From contig NW_003546278.1 in the NCBI RefSeq assembly GCF_000090795.2, positions 248,066 to 307,010 on the forward strand: a DNA stretch of 58,945 nt, written 5' to 3'. This document shows positions 11,243 to 21,523 of the stretch, in pieces. The notes beneath the pieces are model-generated. The model worked only from the letters and a program-made list of their open reading frames with translations. It was not told the DNA's origin and ran no database searches. A program made the position numbers and the translations under genes. The stretch is from Amphimedon queenslandica. Taxonomy: Eukaryota > Porifera > Demospongiae > Haplosclerida > Niphatidae. How positions within the stretch are numbered: position 1 is the stretch's first letter; each line of letters starts with the position of its first letter.

Positions 11243-12009
11243 GTGGTGACCCAGAGAGCCAAGGCGACTCACTGCTTGGGGTTTTTTATGCAGTCCGGCA
11301 ACTAGCAGCAGCAGCAATTGGACATGTACTGCCACAAGGCTCAGTTGTTTTACAGGCTTCAGCTCTCACTTTATGCTGTGACAACTCAGTGTCAGCTCTA
11401 TTGCACTCAATAACTCAGTGTCGGTCATTTTTACTCTGTTTTGCTCATTTATAGCCATCATCTTTGTCTCTCACCTACGGACCCACTGACGATTGACTCC
11501 AACAGGTCGTGAAACACTCCGCAACATGCCGTTACTCTCTACACTCTACTGTGCCTTTATTCTCAGATGACTACTGTCTGACAGTTCTCGTACTCTCAGC
11601 AGCCTGGCAATATCTTGCTCTCTCTCATTTGTATTACAACGTCTCTGTTAAGGTCACCTTTAACTTTGCAGGGGCATCTTGCAGTTAACAGGGCATACTC
11701 AGCTTTTACCAGTATTGACTGACTCAATAGGTACAGTTAACACATTTCAGGTATCTTACCCCTCGTTCATGCTTTCTCATATCCTACTCGTGGGCATACT
11801 CTCATTAATTGTTGTCTGGTTCTAGACTACTTGTTCTGACTACTTGAGACTACTTATTTGGAGACTGATGGTACTTTCTTGGATACAAGCATTTCTTGTA
11901 CAATTTGACGTGCCAGAATCCCTCATCGACCCTACTCATAGACTGCTATTCGTGGTCTACTCAATCTTCATTGGTTTTGTATCAACTGTTCGTCTGATGG
12001 GGGGAGTAC

Positions 12010-12190
12010 TGTAGTGAGCTGACTCATCATTACATCAAAACTAATAAATTATTCCTTGATATGTTGTCTATATTAATGCATGTTGTGTAAAAATAATTTC
12101 CAGTGTTTGGGTCTCAACTAAACGAGACTTGACATGACTGCTAACTCACTCTCGCTACCAGACTGGCATTGTAGATTATCATATTTCTAT
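12010..12190 (+). repeat. 3' LTR of the TRIM element
   Basis: It begins TGTAGTGAGCTGACTCATCA and ends near TCATATTTCTAT, immediately followed by the AAATG target duplication. It aligns along its length with 11056-11242. Confidence 0.8.
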
Positions 12191-12195
12191 AAATG

Positions 12196-12608
12196 TTAAA
12201 AACAACTTTAAAATAGAAAAGGTATACCATTTGTTTATTTTGTGCCAGAGCCTTTAATTAATGTATTTATCAATTATTTGTCAGATATACATAAAATGTG
12301 CGTTACCTCTTACCTTCAGATCAAGGGCCTGAAGCCACCATAGCTAAGTTGGAGCCCAGTTAAAGCCACTCCCCTGGTTGGCAAAATGCAGTTCAAAGCA
12401 AATGCTCAGTTCTTCTTACATCTATGATTCAAGTTAGAGCTGCTACTTCTGCTTTAGACACCAATGAATCAGTAAAAAGCCTCTTTGCTGCTAAAAACAA
12501 CTTTTTTTCTTATTTTGGAAATTTTCCTTTATCTATTCCTTCCATGAAGCTTTCTGCCAACAAAGGGGTGTGGTACTTATGCGGGTAAAGATTTTTACAT
12601 CTACATTT
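12196..12608. other. No gene seen
   Basis: Non-coding sequence between the TRIM element and the first MITE. No feature is supported. Confidence 0.4.
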
Positions 12609-12845
12609 GTGACCATAATTGACAAAAGGTACCTTATGGCGGATTTTTAAATTCATCATTATAATGAAAAATATCAACCTGTGAGTGCTTTGTTGGACAA
12701 ACATTGTTTCTAAAAGTTACATAGTAACTTTTTGCATCCTTTGGAGTAATTTTATGATAAATGGAGCTCAGGAAATTGGATTTTTTTGGCTATAAAGACC
12801 AATTTTCCTATCCGCCATAAGGTACCTTTTGTCAATTATGGTCAC
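12609..12845. mobile_element. MITE copy 1, ~235 bp with ~35-bp terminal inverted repeats
   Basis: The left end, GTGACCATAATTGACAAAAG followed by GTACCTTATGGCGGAT, is the reverse complement of the right end, with few or no mismatches. The interior is non-coding. The 6-mer ACATTT lies just left of the element (12603-12608) and again at 12844-12849, overlapping the right terminus. A second copy is at 14691-14922. The length and the absence of coding sequence define a non-autonomous DNA transposon. I could not assign the superfamily. Confidence 0.88.
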
Positions 12846-13103
12846 ATTTAATCAAGAAAGTGTGAACTAACTTACAGGTTATGTATATATGTCAACTGTA
12901 CCATTGCTCACAGTTGAGAAGCTTAGAGAAGTGGGTGTTGTGACTGTTGTTGAACAACTTATGTTAAAGGAATCCTGTAGATAGGCTCGAAGATATAAGT
13001 TGTGAATGTTATAATTTTATAGGAAAATTTGTGAAATTAGTTTTGTCCTTAATAAAACTATTTGTTTTTATGTATTTTAATTTATTTACTATTTAAATTT
13101 TCT

Positions 13104-13230
13104 TTACACATAGATGACAAAATTGCTGGTAATATTATGCAGCCATTACCAGCTAGAATCAAGCCAAATAAAAGAAAAGGAAAGATAGGTCAAAATGCAT
13201 GCAAGGAAGCCAAAAAAGTTACTTTTCAAT
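13104..13230 (+). other. Possible coding exon, basic
   Basis: A pyrimidine-rich tract ending in CATAG at ~13112 is followed by an open frame (DDKIAGNIMQPLPARIKPNK and a lysine-rich tail) to a TGA at about 13230. It has exon-like composition but no family is recognised. It may belong with 13517-13855. Confidence 0.25.
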
Positions 13231-13516
13231 GAAAGTAGTTGTTTTTAGATTAATGGGAAAAGGCTCACTTTAGTCTTTCACTTGAAAAGAATGTTTTATT
13301 TTGTTTCGTGCACTGCTACCAGAGATGATAGTGAAGAAAAGATATGGGTACTTATCACTTCAGTTATTTGGTGCAATGAGCAATTTAATTTGTCTAGCTT
13401 TTTGGATCCGACTTTCAGTTCATTGATGTCAATGTAAAACAAGCTTCTGTCCCTACATGTCAGGAGAGCCAGCAATTTCATGGTAATGCAATGAAACAGA
13501 TGACAGGCACTTGAGC

Positions 13517-13855
13517 TAAATATGTAAGACTACTAAAGAAAGTTCCAACAAGATGTCTTGCCACGATAGAAAATAGTGATTCTGATTTTGAACTTGAAAC
13601 AGATAGCAAGCCTGGCATTACACATGTATACATTAGTAGCAGTGATTCAGAATCAAGTGTCGATTTACCTTCCTTCCTACATAAACTATCATCCAGAGAT
13701 ACAAGTGCTATATTGTTTCATGCATCCACACAAAGAATTGTACATGCTACTTCCCTACATAGTGTGGCTGGTTCATCACTGGTACCAAGTGCTATTACTT
13801 CCTCTTCTAGACAAGTACAAAATGTGGGAGTAGCTAATTATTCTGGTTTTGCTTA
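13517..13855 (+). other. Possible coding exon, Ser/Asp-rich, unidentified
   Basis: An open frame of about 112 codons without a suitable ATG ends at a TAA near 13855. It encodes an acidic and serine-rich stretch (ENSDSDFELETDSKPG, then VYISSSDSESSVDLP) and then a low-complexity Ser/Val segment. VYISSSDSES resembles a SUMO-interacting motif followed by phospho-acceptor serines, but that is only resemblance. In-frame similarity resumes after the TAA (SSYQGSAVRVASSSGSS), suggesting a broken or spliced gene. Confidence 0.3.
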
Positions 13856-14088
13856 AGCACGTGATGTGGGAGTGAGTTCCTATCAAGGAAGTGCTGTGAG
13901 AGTAGCTAGTTCTTCTGGTTCATCTGTGGCTGCGTTTACACAGCAATGCAAGGTGGAAATGATACTGATAACAGATTAGAATCCACGTTTTGTTTTACAC
14001 ATTTACACATTGACGATGTTTAATAATAAGTAATAATGATCACGTGACTAAAGTAAAGGATTTCAAATTGTAATAAAGCAAAAAGACA

Positions 14089-15136
14089 GTGTTGTTGTGT
14101 TATAAAATTTATAATACGAGCTTAATGATATTTAAGCTGTCTCCTGACACATATAAATGGACAGACGATGAGAGTGAGCTCCTACTGTCGGTTACTAGCA
14201 ACTATAAGTTTCAAAAGATGAGTGAAAATGTGGACTGGGAGTCTGTTAACAAATATGAAGATATTCTTGAAATAATAAAAATCGAGCTGCCATCCACAGC
14301 ACAGGAAGCAAAGGATAACTAGCTAACGGATTATCCCCACACAAAAGATCAATTTACCAAGAAAATACTCTCAACAAAGCTCAAAGCCATCAGAATCAAA
14401 TTTAGAGAAGCTGTTGACTCTGGCCGTAGGAGTGGACATGGCCTTGTTGTCATGTTACACTATGAACTCTGCAAAAAGATTTGGGGGGATCACCTGTTAC
14501 CGAACAAATTGAAGGTGGTGTTGAGAGTAGCGAAATCAATGATGATGATACAGTTGACACCGATACTAGTTCTGACTCACCTACTCGTGGTAGCAAAGAA
14601 AATGTCGACGTGGAAACAGACACAACTGATGAGTCATCATCATCTCATTTTGTTGTAACATGAAGACAAGTCTAGGTAAATTTGCTACTTGACCATAATT
14701 GACAAAGGTACCTTATGGCGGATTTCTAAATTTGTCATTATAATGAAAAATATCAACCTGTGAGCGCTCTGTGAGACAAACATTGCTTTTAGAAGTTACA
14801 TAGTAACTTTTTGCATCCTCTGGAGTAATTTTAAGATGAATGGAGCTCAGGAAGGTGAATTTTTTAGGCTATAAAGACCAATTTTTCTATTCGACATAAG
14901 GTACCTTTTGTCAATTATGGTTACAGTTATCAAACAATGAAAAGGAAATTACCTTTTAGTTCCCAATGATTGTCTTGTGCGAAGGAAGAATTGGCTATAA
15001 AAAAGAGACTTATGGAACAAATGGATGTATTTGAGAAGCAGTAGGGTGAAAATGTAACAAAGCTTTGTGATAATATGGAGAAATTGACGAATTCTGTTGC
15101 TGAAGGATTCGTTATAAAGCATTTAATGGTTCTATA
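14089..15136 (+). pseudogene. PIF/Harbinger Myb-like (SANT) accessory protein, interrupted by a MITE
   Basis: Harbinger elements encode a Myb/SANT-like protein that helps bring the transposase to the nucleus and to the transposon ends. Here the N-terminal helix region reads KWTDDESELLLSV. After an in-frame TAG at ~14320 come LTDYPHTKDQFTKK and AVDSGRRSGHG, typical of this ORF. A 6-G run at 14483-14488 lacks one base, shifting from ELCKKIWG into GGSPVTEQIEGGVE and an acidic Ser/Thr-rich linker to 14660. The MITE at 14691-14922 then interrupts. The coiled-coil C-terminus (RKLPFSSQ, stop, LSCAKEELAIKKRLMEQMD, later NSVAEGFVI) resumes to about 15136. It converges on the transposase gene. Confidence 0.82.
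14691..14922. mobile_element. MITE copy 2, inserted in the Harbinger Myb-like gene
   Basis: It is the same element as 12609-12845, about 90% identical, with left end GACCATAATTGAC and right end GTCAATTATGGTTA. Coding homology of the Myb-like gene lies on both sides, so the MITE inserted after the Harbinger element. A few terminal bases have mutated, so the target duplication is not clear. Confidence 0.88.
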
Positions 15137-15556
15137 AACTTCAACTTCTACTCTACTAAGGTCTTACATACATAATTACCTGATGCCACTTTTCTATAAT
15201 TTTGAATCACCTAATAATAGTGAAGGCTCATCGTCTCTTCAGTCAAGTACACCGTGAACCCATAATTAGTCATAAGTTTGATTAAAACATCAACTTCCAT
15301 TAAAGATTATTAACTAATACCGTTTAGTTTGATTTATTAGTTTGTGAATGAAGTGGGTAAAAGGAAGGGAGAGAAACAAGTAAAACAAAGGGAAAAGGTG
15401 ACTGACAATCTGAGAGCATTACAAAAAGTCAAGGGTCAAAGTACATTGTCAGCACTCATCTAACTTTCTTTCCTTCATCCTCATTACAATGACTAATTGC
15501 CTTATATATGGTAATAGGTAGTTGAAATGTTTTACCAAAATGTAAAGCTTGCATAT
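15137..15556. other. Spacer between convergent Harbinger genes
   Basis: AT-rich intergenic sequence between the ends of the Myb-like gene (plus) and the transposase gene (minus). No further gene is seen. Confidence 0.5.
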
Positions 15557-16610
15557 TCATTCTTCTCCAACTGATTCGTTACTAAACTCACAAAAATTGT
15601 GCAGAACAAAGCAACAATAGATTACATAAGGAAATTCTTCAATATTAATATCCATAGAATGCCTAAGAGCTTCAAATTGTCCCTTAAGTCTTCCGAAAGA
15701 GCACTCAATAACTATACGAGCACTATATAGCTTGTAGCCAAAATAATGCTCCTTTGCCATTGACCCACCATTTGCATATTCCTTTATGACATAACCTAAA
15801 GGATGGTATGCTGGGTCTCCAATCACAAAAACTGGAATTGGGTCATAATCTTCTAGTATTTGTCTTGGGCAAGGTGGAATTGTTTTGCTTTGTAAAAGAT
15901 GATTGAGTTTGGAATTCATAAACATTCTTGCATGGTGCACACTGCCTGGCCACTTTACCACATCAAGAAAACAACATTTGTAGTCACAACAGGCTTGGAC
16001 ATTTTGGGAACAACGGCTCTTTCTATTGATATAGTCTGCAGGATTGGAATTAGGAGACTTGACATCTATTTGTCTTCCGTCAACAGCTCCGATGCACAGT
16101 GGAATGCCATGATACTTGTAAAAGTTAGAAACTTTGTCCTTCACCGTTTTAAGGGACCTTGATGTACTTGGGACCAAGATAATTGGTCAAAATGTATGCC
16201 ACTTTTCTGATAATAACTGAAGTTGTAGATCTGGCTATTTCAGATGAATTGGCTGTTTTGTAAAGTCAGCCCTCATCAGACAAGTAATATAGTGTGAGAG
16301 GAACTTGCTTCTTTACTGAAACACTAGTTCTCATATGTGTAGATTGTTTTGATAAATAAGGACGTAGCTCATTGCATTGTTTCATAAATGAAGGCTTACT
16401 CATACGAAAGTTTTTTTTCCACTTTTCTGGAAGTACGACGTCTTTAAGGAAGTTGTCCCAACACACTTCTGTTCTACCGAGTCTTATTCAACAAGATCTT
16501 TGCCTTCTCTTCACAACTTTTCCTGGGTTTCCTCTCATTACACATATATGGCACGTGTGTTTCTTCCAATAGTGATGATAAGTCGTGAAATCCATTAGCA
16601 AACAGTTTAT
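15557..16610 (-). pseudogene. PIF/Harbinger DDE transposase (HARBI1-like), catalytic core intact
   Basis: ORF 15557-16177 (206 codons) holds the whole nuclease core. The first Asp is in CIGAVDGRQIDVKSP, the second in VFVIGDPAYHPLGY, and the Glu in ARIVIECSFGRLKGQFEALR, followed by CCFVLHNFCE. The N-terminal region is in other frames: 16266-16466 has VCWDNFLKDVVLPEKWKKNF and LTLYYLSDEG. The piece 16178-16265 (SSEIARSTTSVIIRK, then YLGPKYIKVP) links them. A further N-terminal part may reach ~16610 (RKSCEEKAKILLN). At least two frameshifts separate N-terminus and core, so the protein is probably not made in full. Its Myb-like partner is at 14089-15136. Confidence 0.88.
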
Positions 16611-16611
16611 A

Positions 16612-17790
16612 TGGTACTATGACAATAGGCAGCATTTCCTTAGCAGCAATGTTTAACTCCTTCCATGAGGAAGGCCAAGTGAGCTGGAACCATTCCCCCT
16701 GAGGTTGGGAGAAAGCCCACAACCCCATGAGCCAGAAGCATCACTAGCAACCATAATAGTAGGGTGGGCAGGGGGAAGAATAGACACCCCATTGCAGTCT
16801 GCAACAAAAAGTCTCCACCACAAGATGTCTGCCTTGCTAGACACATCTAACCTGGTGTGCTGGTGGGGTAAGCGGGGACTCTTCATTGCCTTGATGATGG
16901 CACTAACAAAGGACCTGCATGGGCGTACAACTGCAGCTGCATGGTTGGAACTCAGGAGTTTCTTAAGGGCTGTGAGCTTGTCTGCTGGGAGGAAGAGTGA
17001 CATATTTATTGAGTCTAATTGAATCCCATGAAAGGTGAGGACTGTATCTGGGCCCTTGACCTTCTCAGGGGCTATTGGAAGGCCCAGCCTGGTAGAGAGT
17101 GTTGTAGCTTTGGCCAGAGCCTCCTAACAGCTGGAGGAATTTAGGTGACCACAAAAGAAAAAGTTGCCAAGGTAGTGGAGGGAGTATTATTCCACTCCAC
17201 ACTCGAATAAAGCCCATGCAAGGCCATCAGCCTCCGCTGAGAAAGAGCTGACCAGAGGTCAAATGAAAGTGCATGGTCCACATAAACGGTACCGCCCATT
17301 CAATGCCAAAAAGGGGAGTGTCCTCTGGGTGAACGGGTACCATCCTGTACGCCGCTTTTAGATTTAACTTGACCATCAAATGCTCCACACCCACATGCTA
17401 CTATGCTCTGAGCTGTGTCTGTAACAGAGGCATAGTGAAAGGAGTAGTCTTCTTTGCAGATTCCATCATTAATGCTTTGAACTATTGGGGACAATAGGTC
17501 CACTATCATGCGGAATTTATTTGCTTTATTCTTTTTGGGAATAATCCCAATTGGGCTCTGCTGTATTGCTGTGGCAGGTAACAGCCTACCTGCAGCTACC
17601 TCCTCTGCAATGTATATGCTAACCATTTCTGGTTGCTCAAAGACCAAGCCCATGTGAGATGTAGCTGACTTTAACTGAGAACTGCGATTGAACCCAATTC
17701 GAAAGGCATAGCAAATGCCCCTCTCAAGAAAACCTGCCAAAAGATTGTGAGGCATGGTGTGTTGAGGAAGGGGAGCCATTCATTAATTGG
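16612..17790 (-). pseudogene. DIRS-like element copy B, RT and RNase H
   Basis: ORF 17300-17779 begins with PHNLLAGFLERGICYAFRIG and runs through QSPIGIIPKKNKANKFRMIV and QSINDGI. Another frame then gives MVKLNLKAAYRMVPVHPEDT (17290-17390), in which the usual K-I-D-x-K-x-A-Y Asp is Asn. The YLDDF site reads YLGNFFFCG. ORF 16653-17003 has the RT thumb (SKADILWWRLF) and the RNase H start MVASDASGSWGCG; the next frame gives WAFSQPQGEWFQL and AAKEMLPIVIV. Homology ends near 16612, where the Harbinger region begins, so the 3' part is missing. Confidence 0.87.
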
Positions 17791-18165
17791 AAGGAAGCCT
17801 GACACATTATTAGATGGAATGGTGGGCTGGGTATAGCATGACTCTAGTCTCAGCAGCTGGGAAACATAGCAATATGGACCTCAAAGGCAATTAATGGCTA
17901 ATGTAGGTTGGTACTACACATAGCTAGGAGAGCATGCAATAAGCTAGGCATAAGCATTGCATTATAAATATTGCTTAACTGAGCTATGACAGAGCAAAAA
18001 ACACAGCATGCCTTTACCATAAACAAAAGAACAAGGTAATATAGACCAAACAATGGCAGCAAACACCAAAACACAAAATTAATGGAATAAACACAATAGC
18101 AGATTAAATAGTTTTTATAGTGTGTAGCAGAACCTTGATTACCATGATCTTCATTACGCAGGGTT
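17791..18165. other. Linker between RT and gag of DIRS copy B
   Basis: No gene is seen. It lies between the end of the gag-like gene and the RT ORF. Confidence 0.4.
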
Positions 18166-18169
18166 GCTC

Positions 18170-18965
18170 CCTGTCTCCTTAGTTGGCTTTGGTGATGTAG
18201 CCTTGGGGCAGTTTATGGCTGCATGATCAGAGCTGGAGCAAATACTGCAAGCATGCAGCATTTGATATGGTTGCAATTGCCCCTATTAAATTTGCGACAA
18301 TGTTCTTTTCTAGGGGCATATGGGTGTGGGCGTGTGGGGGTGGTACCAGCTTATGAGAGTGACTGATGATGCCAGGGCACATTCGCTATTCCTGTGGTCT
18401 TCCCAGCAAAGTCAGCAGAGAGCATCTTGAGACACCACTGGGTGAATGACTGAGGTTGCCAGTATTGACGTTCAACCTTTGTCCAGTCTAGTTTGATGCC
18501 CGCAGCGAGCTGTTGCCGGAATCTGGCATCGTAATTGCGCCAGCCCAAGCTCCCATGTTTCCACCAGAGCTGGATAATTATCTGGGCATAGGCCATTAAT
18601 TGTGTAGTTGGCTCATGATTTGTTTTGACTGCAATTAGCGATAAAAAACAAAAGATCCATGACAAGGGATCTGCAATATCTCTCATATTCGAGGGAGCGG
18701 CAAGTAGCTGAGATGATTGGCCAATTTCTTGAAGCCGTTTGACCAGTGTGTAATTGTTGACTAACAGCTCTTTGAGCTCAACGTAGCCCCACTTCTGATC
18801 TTCTGAGCCACCTTGCCAGGGACGATGGGAAGAGACATAGCTAATGATATAGCTGCTGTCGTAGCTGTGGGTAGTGCTGTATGATGCAACCACAGGCTTA
18901 GAGGATCCTAATTCAGCAATTAAGAATAATGGCAGCGAATGGGTGGAGTCTGCTGCGGATGACAA
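18170..18965 (-). pseudogene. DIRS-like element copy B, gag-like gene, main exon
   Basis: ORF 18351-18965 (204 codons) carries the characteristic gag block: [55 protein letters not shown] and [12 protein letters not shown]. Downstream, in shifted frames (18180-18310), are CRKFNRGNC and LHACSICSSSDHAAINCPKA, a CCCH-type zinc finger plus a zinc-knuckle-like end. Structural proteins of this type package element RNA. It is longer and better preserved than the gag of copies A, C and D. Confidence 0.75.
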
Positions 18966-19039
18966 TGAGGCTGGAAGGCTGCCCCACCTCTCTGGTCACT
19001 ACTGAGCTGACCCTGAGTGAGCTTGCATCTGCACAAAGG

Positions 19040-19389
19040 TAGACAGAGAATTGGGGGGAGAAAAGAAGAGGACAGGGGGAGATGAAGGGATCAAATGAGA
19101 GAGAAGAGAGTAGAGGGGGAGGGAAGGTATGAAACAGGAATACATGAAGATGAGGCCCTGGACTACCTGCTGTGGGCGAACAATAACATAGCCAGCTCAG
19201 AAATGCATTTTCTGCAAGCCCCCCTGCAGTTGAGGTGGGAAGGTGTCTGTGGTATAAAGCTTACACAATAATAAAGGTGTGAAAATGTAATTGGCCTATA
19301 AGAAAAGCAATTGTATGATTGTAATTTATGCAATGCTGAAGCAATCCATGCAATGGTAAGCAGATGAACAAGCAATATCAAAACTACAT
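19040..19389 (-). other. Probable intron in the gag gene of DIRS copy B
   Basis: On the minus strand the gag N-terminal reading ends with AIPPLLG followed by the donor GTATGTAG (~19389). About 350 bp later, after an 80-base pyrimidine-rich tract (19050-19130), an acceptor TTTGTGCAG precedes ATGCAAGCTCAC (~19037). Coding then leads, with two stops, into the main gag exon. Confidence 0.5.
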
Positions 19390-19807
19390 ACCTAATAGGG
19401 GTGGAATGGCTGGGAGAAAATGAGCTGTAGAGCCAGGCGGCCGTGAACCATCAGATGAGGGAGGCAGTGGTGGCCCGCCAGCTCCAGGGGAACGGGAGGT
19501 GAGACAGAGCTCAATCAATTCCTCTCTCGATCCCAGACTCTACAGTAGCATTCAAAATCCGAATGATGGCTTCTGGAGCCTCGGAGCTCATGCTGCTGGT
19601 AGTGATCAGCCATGAGGAATGGCTAGAGACTGCAGTACTAGTGGAAGAAGAACCAGTAGCTGAGCCAGCACTGCCTAAGCCACCTGCCGTGGAAGAGATC
19701 GTTATTGTCGACATCCCAGCACCAGTACTGCTACTAGTAGTACCATGAATGGATGCCATCCTCAGAACAGAAAGAACAGAAAGACTTGCGAGAAGGCTCA
19801 GAGACAC
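19390..19807 (-). pseudogene. DIRS-like element copy B, gag N-terminal exon
   Basis: ORF 19511-19807 encodes a Ser/Thr/Gly-rich N-terminus (MASIHGTTSSSTGAGMSTI), then PEAIIRILNATVESGIERGI. After a frame change it continues with LTSRSPGAGGPPLPPSS, up to the splice-like donor. The low-complexity N-terminus followed by an amphipathic helix is what the gag proteins of this element family show. The ATG at about 19756 (MASIHG) is a better start candidate than the one at 19807, because the extra residues look like an untranslated leader. Confidence 0.55.
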
Positions 19808-19859
19808 AAGACTGCACAGAAGACTGCAAGACCGGCTTAAAATGCTTCAGCTCAAATGA

Positions 19860-20692
19860 CTGCAAACACGTGGTCTACCATAGCCTCAACCGAGGCTTAA
19901 ATAGTCTGAGTAGGTGTAGTTAACCCCGCTTAAAGTTCCGCCATAACCGGCAATGAAACTAACCATAATGAAGTTCTTAACACCATAAATATGGTTAATT
20001 AACATTAAATGTTGTTTACGATAATTTATACCTTAGTAGTTAAAATAACTATTTCAAGGTTAAAACAACCATTTATATGTTAAAACAACCATTTTAATTG
20101 TGAAATATTCCCTCCAGTTAACATGCATAGAAATGTGATGAACAAGTATTTTACAGAGTGAAGAACAACAGTTTAAAGATAAAAAATCTCTTTTGTTTGA
20201 CCAGGACAGGTACTGTATGATAATGTTTTCTGAGTAATTTAATATGTTGTATTACAGTGTTTGTATACAGAAAAGTTATTCATGAGTCAACTGAAATAAT
20301 TCCGTGAATTTGCTCTATGTGAGCTCATCTTCAGCAGCTGTTATAAGGTACGCATTGCTTAATAAAAATTTTAACCCATTCACTTTAATCCTATTCAGCT
20401 TAGTAATAAGATTAATCACTAATGTGGCAGCTGGTTCAGTGATTCTATACTAAGTCTCTGTTCTTCATATGGCTTATTGCTTCAAAACTTTCGGCCTCTT
20501 ATAATAATATGTCGAGCAACGAACTTGTTTGAAAGTGATACATTGTAAAAACAAAATTTTAACTAAATTAACCCCTGGGAGGCAGTTACTCCGCTTTTAG
20601 CTAAATTTAACTGATAGTGATTGTATCAATAATTTTATTATTTTAGGTTAATTTTCATCTGAGGAGTTATTTTCACATTATGTAAAGTTGTA
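19860..20692. other. AT-rich non-coding stretch
   Basis: No gene is supported. Around 20035-20105 a short phrase GTTAAAACAACCATTT recurs two to three times. Otherwise featureless. Confidence 0.45.
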
Positions 20693-21112
20693 AAGTTATT
20701 ACAAAAATTTAAAAAAAAGATTGAGTAGGATTCACTCTGTATCAATTCATTAAAAAAGTAACGGAAACAAGAACTAGTAGGATTCCAAACGACAGATTAC
20801 TCTGAACGACTGACTATACCCATACAAAAGAATATACATAATGAAAATCCTACTCTCGTGACGCAAATTCTATTCTACATTGTACTTTTAATGTTATTAT
20901 GTAACAAAATGTATATCACATTATAATGTAGAGTAGAATTTGCATCACGAGAGTAGGATTTTCATTTCGTATTTTTTTTTGCATGCGTATAGTCAGTTGT
21001 TCAGAATAATCTGTCAATTGAAATCCTACTAGTTCTTGTTTCCATTACTTTTTTGATAAATTGATACAAAGTGAATCCTATTCAATATTTTTTTTAATTT
21101 TTGTAATAACTT
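20693..21112. mobile_element. Foldback element with ~200-bp inverted arms
   Basis: The left arm (20693-20891) and right arm (20922-21112) are inverted copies of each other along their length. The outer end AAGTTATTACAAAAATT pairs with AATTTTTGTAATAACTT. Inner parts such as GAAAATCCTACTCTCGTGA pair with TCACGAGAGTAGGATTTTC. Only about 30 bases separate the arms. There is no ORF. This is a non-autonomous foldback or MITE-type element whose transcript would make a long hairpin. Confidence 0.88.
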
Positions 21113-21402
21113 GTTTGTATTAATTTTTTAATAATATTTTAATATTCCTTTTGTTAATGGTAGTCGCAGATTGCTAAATCCCCAGTATTTAATAAATTTT
21201 GTATGAACTTAATTGACTTTTTTTTAGTGTATCATGTTGGCTGTACTGCAAAAGTAATTTGGACTTCATATATCTTTTTAAAATCTAATTTCAATGTAAT
21301 AATGATAATAAAAATAATTATAATGTTGCCATTGTTTACAATGATAATAATCTATGAAGTAGTGTAGTTCAGTCTTAATTTTAAGATCACATTATTAGTA
21401 GT
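21113..21402. other. AT-rich spacer
   Basis: No gene is seen. It precedes the GC-rich acidic-repeat ORF. Confidence 0.4.
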
Positions 21403-21523
21403 ATGGGTAGTGAGGCCGCCTGCTGCTGCAGCAACATCTGCTGCTGTGGCTATGACCCAGTTCTCATGTCCTCTTCCTCGCCCACCTTTTCCTCCTCCTG
21501 TCCTTGCCCTCCTCGTCCTTGCC

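Larger units (their letters stand above)
11051..12195 (+). mobile_element. Small non-coding LTR element (TRIM-type) with 5-bp target duplication
   Basis: Two direct repeats of about 185 bp (11056-11242 and 12010-12190) flank a ~767-bp interior with no ORF of 60 codons or more. The sequence just after the left repeat, TGGTGACCCAGAGAGCC at 11244, is a plausible tRNA primer-binding site. The sequence just before the right repeat, ATGGGGGGAG at about 11997-12006, is a plausible polypurine tract. The 5-mer AAATG occurs at 11051-11055 and 12191-12195, fitting a 5-bp target duplication. The right LTR starts with TGTAG; the left reads AGTAG. The two LTRs differ at roughly 15% of sites. The element must have depended on proteins from a related autonomous element. 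Confidence 0.85.
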
